The notes below the pieces were generated by a model, which saw nothing but the letters and a program-made list of their open reading frames with translations, did no database searches and had not been told where the DNA came from. 36,339 nt of DNA from Chara braunii (taxonomy: Eukaryota; Streptophyta; Charophyceae; Charales; Characeae): the NCBI GenBank assembly GCA_003427395.1, contig BFEA01000270.1, forward strand, positions 883,018 to 919,356, read 5' to 3'. A program made the translations under genes and the position numbers. This document shows, piece after piece, positions 29,521 through 36,339 of this stretch (position 1 is the stretch's first letter; each line of letters starts with the position of its first letter).

Positions 29521-30526
29521 ACGTCTATCTTTCGCGTCCTACATTCGGATTTCCACATCACTCCCAAAAGCAGTGGAAGATGCGTACTTTCGCGTCCACA
29601 TTCGCGGGGATGGACATCTTCCATCAGCCTACTGCCTTCTTTGCCCCCGTCTACAGCAATAAGAAGGTAGCCGTTTGTTCACTGATAGAGAGGCTTCCAT
29701 CGGCCTACCTTCTTTTTCACCCGTCTACAGCAATCGACTGTTCCCGTGATCCAATCGACTGAGCTATACCCTCAATAAGACTTGCAATCGAACGCTACAT
29801 AACCCAGAAAGCCAAGCCCAAGTCCAACGGTTAATGACAGTTAGAACCCCACGAATAGGAAATCCGTAAACATCAGTCGAAACACCTTTGCCTGCAGACT
29901 ATGTACTATGTAGTACCCTATCTAAGGCGGTGGCGTAACAGCACCACATCAGTCACAGTCAAGAGGTGACGTTGTTTGTTTGATTCGCATCCAAACACTG
30001 TGTTGATCATTTCGAAAACTCTTTCTATGTTTTTATCATCATCCCAACATTCATGTAAATAATGAATCATCGAAACGCTATTGTCTTGTCTGCTACTTGT
30101 TCAACCAACGACAAGCAACGCCCTTGGCCACAAACAAAGGCAGCTCAACTCCCTCTCAGTTCTGTCTGCAGTTAGTTGCTCCTGCTCCAATTCCCGCCCG
30201 CCGGCCGCCCGCGGCAATTGGTTCGTAAAGGCTGTTGCAACCAACACCTGCCCTGCAAGTTATAGTAGTCCCTAAGCGCCTGGCTGCAGTGCTCGCCGTC
30301 CGCATCTGGACAGACACATGTCCAAATGCATACGACATCTTGGCCGATGGCGAGTGGTGGAACTACGTCCAAAACCGCAGCTAACCCGCCCGCTACCTCA
30401 ACTATCTGGACTGCATTTTTCCTGAAACATCCCCCCCCCCCCCGGCCCCCCCCCGTGTATGACTCAACGTCATTCTCTCCTCGTATGCCTACAAAGGGGG
30501 CATACTCTCACTTGCACTTCTCTGAA
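29521..30526. other. Spacer, no gene recognised
   Basis: No RNA gene or coding frame is recognised. A C-run lies at about 30430-30450. Confidence 0.45.
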
Positions 30527-30623
30527 CATATATCTGATAATAGTAATTCAAAAGTCAGAGCACGAGCATCGCGGTGCATATATCTGATAATAGTAATTCA
30601 AAAGTCAGAGCACGAGCATCGCG
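30527..30623. repeat. Near-perfect 50-bp tandem duplication
   Basis: CATATATCTGATAATAGTAA through GAGCATCGCG is present at 30527 and again at 30577. Confidence 0.95.
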
Positions 30624-30795
30624 CAGCACCGCAATCACGTCCAGACGTTGGCCATTTCTAGTGTGAAGATGACGGTACCCTAAACTTCCAGTCAACAACC
30701 GCAAATGCGGACGTAACTCGCAGCTCTCTTGTGGATGTTTTTTTTTTAACGCATTCAAACGAAAACAGCCGCAGATGTAATAAAAGCTAGCACAG

Positions 30796-30995
30796 CAACT
30801 GGCTCTCCCTCATGCCATTTCAATCGAAGCAAAGAGAGCTGCAAACTCCCAACGAAGCACAACTGGCTCTGCCTCCCTCATGCCATTTCAATCGAAGCAA
30901 AGAGAGCTGCAGACTCCCAACAAAGCACAACTGGCTCTGCCTCATGCCATTTCAATCGAAACAAAGAGAGCTGCAAACTCCCAACGACGCAACGA
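30796..30995. repeat. Minisatellite, three units of 64-68 bp
   Basis: CATGCCATTTCAATCGAA recurs at 30811, 30879 and 30943. Each is followed by GAGAGCTGCA(A/G)ACTCCCAAC and ACTGGCTCT. The DNA between 30996 and 31186 has no recognisable gene. Confidence 0.93.
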
Positions 30996-31186
30996 GCTGT
31001 CGAAAAGTTCAACGACAAAACATCACAATGCGCATACGAAAGAGAAGACGATATCTAGTGAACAATACAAGCACACAGGCACCACCAGACCCGTTCCTAA
31101 CCAATAACCAATTCTCGTCAAATTTTGACGAATTTGTCAGGGGCAGGACCAGGAGCAGGAACGTAGTGGTGGTCCCACCGTTTCTT

Positions 31187-31352
31187 TCCCCGAACACCCA
31201 GCAGTGTCACGCAGAGTGGTGGTCCCAACGTAGTGGTGGTCCCAGCGTATTCCCACCGTCTTTTTCCCCAAAAAGCACAACACAGCTTGCGCACGAATCT
31301 CCCCAAGCTATCCTCCTCAGTCGTGCGTGACACTGCTGGGTGTTTGGGGGAA
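31187..31352. mobile_element. Foldback element, family 3
   Basis: The left arm reads CCCCGAACACCCAGCAGTGT and then CACGC. The right arm reads GCGTGACACTGCTGGGTGTT and then TGGGGG. Together they give about 25 paired bases with one mismatch and a 112-bp interior. The termini resemble the element at 20036. The interior repeats AGTGGTGGTCCCA and has no coding potential. The following 31353-31678 has no recognisable gene. Confidence 0.7.
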
Positions 31353-31678
31353 GATGGCAGGGCGGCGCACAAGTAGATGATTATTATATATATATAATAA
31401 CATCTACAAGCAAAAGACGCTGCCAGCACTTGTCACCGCAACGCCAAGTGGAACGTTTATTTCCCAACGCCACGTGGAACACGTTTTCCAAGGTCACGGA
31501 GCACGTGTTTCCCAACGGCCACGCGGCGCGCGCTTTCCAGGGGGTTTCAAAACACCCCATTTCAAAACACCGCGAACACTCGTCCAGCGAGATACTAGTC
31601 TTTCAAAGTAACCAATCAAACAATCAGTCACAGTGAAGAGATATTTTCATGGTAAACTTCCCACCAGACAACAAATGC

Positions 31679-31713
31679 ATCAATCAATCAATCAAGCAAT
31701 CAATCAATCAGTA
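31679..31713. repeat. (CAAT)n microsatellite
   Basis: About eight CAAT units with one AGC variant. Confidence 0.85.
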
Positions 31714-31924
31714 GGCCACCTTTGTCCCACAAAACACACAGTAGGTCACCTTCGTAACACAACATCGCCACCAACCAACCAATCCATTACAACTGAGGCT
31801 TTCCCACGGAAGATAGAAAGATTGAATGCGACGCAAAACCCTGGTGTATATACGGCAGCGTAGCAACGAGCTCGAAGAAAAAGACAAGCAATCAAGCACG
31901 CCAATCCATCTCCTTCTCTTTGCT

Positions 31925-31926
<2 letters not shown>

Positions 31927-31960
<34 letters not shown>
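31927..31960. repeat. (CT)n microsatellite
   Basis: About 34 bp of pure CT. It lies inside a minus-strand ATG-initiated frame (32468-31746, 240 codons), where it gives an Arg-Glu run. That frame has no recognisable domain. Confidence 0.92.
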
Positions 31961-31962
<2 letters not shown>

Positions 31963-33329
31963 CACTGCAAATGGATTGAAGAAGAGTTGCTGCAGTCAGG
32001 CCCTAAAATTACGAAGGAACAAATCAGCACACATCCACGGTCCAAAAGCGGAGCAATTTGTGCCAATAAGAAATGACATACTGGTAACACGGGTGCGGGC
32101 GAAGATTTGCTCACAAAAATACATTTTCTAAATTCCGAAGAAGGAGAAGAGCTTGCTCGCAAGATAGAAAAATGTGATTGTGATATACCAAGTTGCCAAG
32201 CGACGAAATGCATCACCTTCTCCTCGACTCGAGTTAATCCACAAAGCGAAAGAAAGAAACTTGCTAAACAAATCGCTCCCTTGACAAGACCGCGCAAATG
32301 ATTGGCTTGAAAACCTACCTTGCAAGAGGACGAAATGCAGAAAAGCACATGTATATATCCCTCCCAATTAGGAAAATCCTTACATTGTGGCGTAACAATA
32401 ACAAAAACGCGAACGAACACCCTCTCGTCATCAGCAACGGGCACCCAACCACCCCCCACCCCCCTCATTCGCCGCCACGTTGATTATTGTCATCTGTGAA
32501 CAATGAGCAAGAAAAAATTACAGACAGCGCAGCTGCAGAGCGATATATGCCACAAGGACGCAAGGAAAAGCAGAGGAAGGGGAAGTCAACTGCAGAAGGC
32601 GGCGAAAAAGAGAACGAACGGGAGGGGACAGGGGGGGGGGGGGGGGGGGGGGGAGGAGAAGGCGGGGAGAGAGAGAGTGTGAAATTGTGCAAGTCTGAAA
32701 TCATACCTACGCTCTGTACCAAACCACCGCCGACATCTACACACTTGCAGCATTTGCACCGTTCAAAGAAATCCACTTTCTGGTCCGCACGCACAAGTCA
32801 TTCGTCACTTGAATTTCGTAAGGGGGTAAAAAACATCAACTGATGATGTAACGTCAACAGATCATCGGACTTTCCTCTCCATCCTTTTCCGACTTTCGAC
32901 AGTTTTGAAAACTATATACATGTCCCACCCACCTCCTTCCGTTCACTTCGTCACCACCACACGCATACACACACAGACACCCACGCTCTGTCGCTCTCTA
33001 ATCCTCTCCCTCTCTCCTTCTCACTTACACACAGACGCACACAAACACGATCGCAACGAGGGAAACACACAGGTGTGACCGTTGTCCGTGCACGGGATTG
33101 CCAGCTGGGATAGCGTACAAATCATCAGCATCGTCATCATCATTCTCATCGTCAACCAACTCGCCATCATTCATCATGGAGACAATCATCACACACACAC
33201 AATCTTTACAACATATCGTGATGCTCATTGTGGCCAATTACGAAGCACCGACGAGAGAAAACAATAGCCGCGGCGTATAGACGACAAGAGAGACGACGAA
33301 GACGTGAAGAAACCGACTGACTGGAATAG
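31961..33329. other. 3' flank of the BPM gene, no second gene recognised
   Basis: A G-run of about 24 bp lies at 32630-32653, and CA-rich stretches lie at 32950-33070. On the minus strand this is downstream of the BPM stop codon and should hold its 3' untranslated region. I see no AATAAA on that strand close to the stop, so the polyadenylation site is not located. Confidence 0.45.
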
Positions 33330-34532
33330 CTATAAGCGGGGCTTGACCCTGCGCCCATTGGCGTCCGTGCCGTCCGTCTGCGGATGGTAGATCGTGCGGC
33401 CCCGCGACGAAGACGTGCTGGTTGTCAGGTCGTCGACTCCGGCGAGCGTCCGGAGTAACTCTTCCTGTAGCGAAGGGCAGCTTTCTCTCAAGTGCTTGAA
33501 GCCATCCGATTGCATCACCGCTTTGAGGTTCGCTGCCACGTATTTGAGACATCGCGCCTTCAACTGCGGCGCGTGGTGTTGTTCCGCGAGCGCCAGAGTC
33601 GTGGCCACCGTATCCATGTGCACCTCCTCGCACAACTTGCTCTCGCACATCAGACGGAGACGATCGAGCCCGTACATGTCCGCCGCCGCTAGCAAATGCT
33701 GCGCCAGGATGACCGATGCCGAAGCGCCCGACGACGTAACAACCTCCGTCTGATCGGGAAATTGATCCGTGTAGATGAAATGCAAGAGAGCGCGAAAGAC
33801 AGGAGGCTGAACATCGACAATGCGGAGCTTGCCAGTTTCCCGCAACGGGCCGTACAGCTGCGCTTTGAAGACGGGAGAGCGAGCGGCGAGAACGAGTTTG
33901 TGGGCGTGAATCAACTCGCCGTCGACGTCGAAGGTGACGTCGGCGGCCTCGCCGCTTTCTAGAAGCGCGCCGAAGTGCACGCCGAGCTGAGATTCAGGGA
34001 CGTCGACGGTGAACGGCTTCGGACACTGAGGCTGCATCGACGAGACAACAACGCCAACCGTACAAGTGATGTTCAAGGTGTCGTTCTTGATGTAATCGGA
34101 AGACTCGAGCACTGCGCGCCGGAGAAACCGCTTGTAACCCCACATGCTTCCCCTATACTTCAACGTGTAAGGCCCGGCGTCCATCGGACGGTCGAAATGG
34201 CTGTGTACTTTGTGTTTGCCTTTGCCGCTCTGGTCAAGCAGAGTCAATTCGAAGAGAGCGCGCACATCGTTCCCGTCGCTGGCCAACGCAATGAAAACGG
34301 ACACGTACTGCGAATTGTCCTCCACATTCTTCCCGTCGGGATAAAAATAGATAGCCCATTTGTACCCCCCAACCTCGAACGTGTCACTAGGTATGTACTT
34401 GCCCACTCCCATCCCCTTTGCCAACGAGTAGCCGTTTATAGTGAATTGATGCGATCCATTGACGGTGTGTGTAACGTTTCGCGACTTACTCGGCGTGCCA
34501 CCTCCCCCCGCTAGCGAGTCGATTATTGCCAT
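33330..34532 (-). CDS. BTB/POZ and MATH domain protein (BPM), CUL3 E3 ligase adaptor
   Basis: The protein is 400 residues, the usual length for plant BPM proteins, in one uninterrupted frame. The MATH domain covers about residues 22-160 and includes [31 protein letters not shown] and the block [14 protein letters not shown]...[16 protein letters not shown]. The BTB/POZ domain covers about 188-295 ([30 protein letters not shown]). A helical BACK-like region follows (about 296-365), then the ending NGRRVKPRL, typical of the plant family. In the known family, MATH binds substrates (ERF, HD-ZIP and MYB factors in Arabidopsis) and BTB binds CULLIN3, so ubiquitin is transferred to the substrate, often in the nucleus. 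The ATG at 34532-34530 is supported by an in-frame TAA 54 bp upstream and by G at -3 and +4. The gene is intronless, whereas the Arabidopsis BPM genes I know have introns. No poly-T on the plus strand after the stop suggests a recent retrocopy. The family call is very firm; the individual substrate is unknown. Confidence 0.97.
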   Translation of the reverse strand: MAIIDSLAGGGGTPSKSRNVTHTVNGSHQFTINGYSLAKGMGVGKYIPSDTFEVGGYKWAIYFYPDGKNVEDNSQYVSVFIALASDGNDVRALFELTLLDQSGKGKHKVHSHFDRPMDAGPYTLKYRGSMWGYKRFLRRAVLESSDYIKNDTLNITCTVGVVVSSMQPQCPKPFTVDVPESQLGVHFGALLESGEAADVTFDVDGELIHAHKLVLAARSPVFKAQLYGPLRETGKLRIVDVQPPVFRALLHFIYTDQFPDQTEVVTSSGASASVILAQHLLAAADMYGLDRLRLMCESKLCEEVHMDTVATTLALAEQHHAPQLKARCLKYVAANLKAVMQSDGFKHLRESCPSLQEELLRTLAGVDDLTTSTSSSRGRTIYHPQTDGTDANGRRVKPRL

Positions 34533-34589
34533 ATCCCTTCTCTCTGTCCCTCTCTCTCTCTCTCTCTCTTTTCCTTCCAGCTGTGCTTA
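34533..34589 (-). promoter_or_regulatory. GA-rich 5' leader of the BPM gene with in-frame stop
   Basis: On the minus strand the bases just before the ATG are almost all purine, with a (GA)n run at 34568-34548. The TAA at 34589-34587 is in frame with the coding sequence and contains no later in-frame ATG before 34532, so the annotated start is the first possible one. GA-rich leaders occur in other plant genes and can bind GAGA-type factors, but no function is shown here. Confidence 0.6.
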
Positions 34590-35043
34590 ACCACGCTTCG
34601 GACCCAGGACGAACAATCGACCAACCAAATCTGTCGTGACCGCTCCTGCAACGTTTTCTCTACTTAGTATCCTCGCTCACCTCCCGCCTCCGCAGACCTT
34701 CAATCAGACAATCAAGACCTGCAACCTCCTGCCTTCCAATCCAAATATTGCCTCAACCCATCGATTCAATCCGGCACAAATTGCTTCTTTGATCAGCAGC
34801 GGAGACTGATTGATAGATTGATTCGTTGCTGCGATTCTTCGATCGGCTGCTTAGCGATCCAGTCCACCACTCACCATGCTCTTCTTAGCTGTCGTCACCG
34901 TCGGAATAGTCATTAAGTGATGCACTACAGAAGTCCGTTACAATGCCTAACAGTACTCGACGGCAAATCAATGCATCCCACTTTAAGCGGGAAAGAGCGT
35001 GGGGATGAAGGCGGCTCGTTATTGCATCATCATGCACTATACG

Positions 35044-35053
35044 TTATATATAG
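35044..35053 (-). promoter_or_regulatory. Candidate TATA box for the BPM gene
   Basis: CTATATATAA on the minus strand lies about 510 bp upstream of the BPM ATG. If used, transcription would start about 30 bp further on and give a leader of about 480 bases. It is the best TATA-like word in that stretch, but other start sites are possible. Confidence 0.3.
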
Positions 35054-35726
35054 AACAAGCTGCTCCTCCCGTAGAAGGCGGAAGACGGCCCTTCGCCTGC
35101 ATGACAAGTGTTGCTAGCTGAGACAGATATCTGCAACGGTTGGGATTAAAAACAGCAACAACGAAAGCGACGATGCATTGCAGGAGAAGGAACAACAGAA
35201 GGCACACAACTTTCGGCACGTCATCGATGTAGATAGCTCTCAGTCGGCAATTCAACAGAACAGCAGGAGGAGGAGGAGGAGGAAGAGGGAGAAAAAAGAA
35301 GAGCTTCCTCCCCCTTCTTTCCCCACCCTTTTTGCCGCCGAATTGCTATAGTGGTGTCTCCCCCCCCTGCCAACGTCCCGGACTCGACATGCGTCGTCGT
35401 AGGACTACGGGGAATTGGAATGGACCAACGAGATTGATGAAGAAGAAATTGGACACGAATAGAAATCGGTAATACCAGGAGTAACCGCAATGTGGCGCAG
35501 AAGGCGTGAGGAAAAGCGAGGACTACCGCGTGAAGAAAGCAGGAGGAAAGCGCGCGCGTAGGAGCACAAGAGGGTAACGGGCGGGGAGGATGGACGACTG
35601 CCCGAAGCGCGCGCAAAGATGGACGTGAACGAGCGAAGCGGGCGACTGAGGAAACAAGCGAAAACAGATGCACGTTCGAGGTTGGAAAGGGTGTACAAAT
35701 ACGGGCAAGATGATTGGGTGGAATTG

Positions 35727-35730
<4 letters not shown>

Positions 35731-35774
<44 letters not shown>
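35731..35774. repeat. (GA)n microsatellite
   Basis: About 44 bp of pure GA on the plus strand. Relative to the BPM gene it is a CT array about 1.2 kb upstream of the start codon. Confidence 0.95.
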
Positions 35775-35778
<4 letters not shown>

Positions 35779-36339
35779 AGGGCGAATGTGGAGAAGAAAA
35801 CACGAGATTCAGCACAGGCGGTCCAGCAGTTTCTCGACTAGATTGAGGACGTGGACGATTCCACTAGACAACCGATTACCCTTCATAAGTCTGACGAGTG
35901 AATGAACCAATCAATCAGCCAATCGTTCCAGCACGAATCAAGAAGAGCATCGAATCAGTCCGGACCGCGCTTCTGCTCATCAGCCCCCAAGAAGACGAAC
36001 CCTTCCTCCGTTTCCTTCCTGCAACTCTTCGCTTATCCCCCTAGCTCTCAGCCAGTCTACCAGAACACAAAGCAAAGCAGATGAACTCTTCCAAGTCTCT
36101 TCAATAAACCCGCACACCGCTTTCCGTCAGGTTGCAGATTCAAACCCTCCGGTCGTCAAGCTCGTCTTCCCCTTTCCCTCTCGTGCCCTACTCGTAACAC
36201 AGCCAAACATCCACCCTCGCGCACTCGCACCAACTCTGAACTCAGCATACACGCGGCACACCCTCGCACACACATACGCACTCACACTCCCGCGCCCGCA
36301 CAGACGCACACGCACACGCACACGCACCCGCACGCACCC

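Larger units (their letters stand above)
34590..36339. other. Upstream flank of the BPM gene
   Basis: On the minus strand this is the promoter side of the BPM gene. A minus-strand frame at 35730-35221 is open for 169 codons, but it is Ser/Pro/Arg-rich and unrecognisable. The last 140 bp are rich in CACACGCAC repeats. No second gene is recognised. Confidence 0.45.

Noticed and set aside
31746-32468. 240-codon ATG-started minus-strand frame
   Set aside because: It includes a microsatellite-derived Arg-Glu run and has no recognisable domain. It lies downstream of the BPM gene on the same strand, but nothing links it to that gene.

Overview
The window looks like nuclear DNA of a green-lineage eukaryote, most likely a streptophyte. 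A charophyte alga such as Chara is my guess, but the sequence cannot settle the species. The placement rests on one gene: the minus-strand reading frame at 33330-34532 is a full-length BTB/POZ-MATH protein of the plant BPM type, down to the plant-specific C-terminal ending GRRVKPRL. Almost everything else is repeat-rich intergenic DNA. I see no bacterial-style gene spacing, no operons, no rRNA genes, no intact tRNA gene and no CRISPR array.

Layout. 1-3500: simple repeats (GA/CT, TG, poly-C, poly-A) with a foldback element at 3334-3494. 3595-5680: a tRNA-derived SINE, then three minisatellites, one with nested repeats. 5835-9190: short foldback elements and tandem duplications. 9190-12610: mostly unremarkable unique DNA. 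12616-14210: degenerate tandem repeats and a 362-bp hairpin element. 15064-19235: the richest transposon graveyard, with several foldback elements, two SINE copies and a U6 snRNA retropseudogene that keeps its A-tail and target-site duplication. 20036-22515: a foldback element, a broken PIF/Harbinger (HARBI1-like) transposase, another foldback element and a fourth SINE. 22516-33000: simple repeats, minisatellites and foldback elements without a recognisable gene. 33330-34589: the BPM gene with its GA-rich 5' leader. 34590-36339: its upstream flank, with a candidate TATA box.

The repeats fall into families that recur within the window: (1) foldbacks with ends like GGGGCGAGGTCCCACTAGC, at 3334, 8376, 15064, 17948 and 25430; (2) foldbacks with ends like CAGGGCATACTCACACTAG, at 5835, 16149, 17257 and 21915, plus a lone end near 362; (3) foldbacks with ends like TTCCCCCGAACAC, at 20036 and 31187; (4) tRNA-derived SINEs at 3595 and 19105 (minus strand) and at 17005 and 22385 (plus strand). 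Family 1 has one copy flanked by TTA on both sides, the target duplication of PIF/Harbinger transposons. The broken transposase at 20821-21327 belongs to that superfamily, so the two may be related; this is an inference.

The BPM protein would act as a substrate adaptor for CUL3 ubiquitin ligases and has no functional link to the surrounding repeats. Many long reading frames here are artefacts of simple repeats (Arg-Glu, Ser-Leu or poly-Lys translations) and are not annotated as genes.
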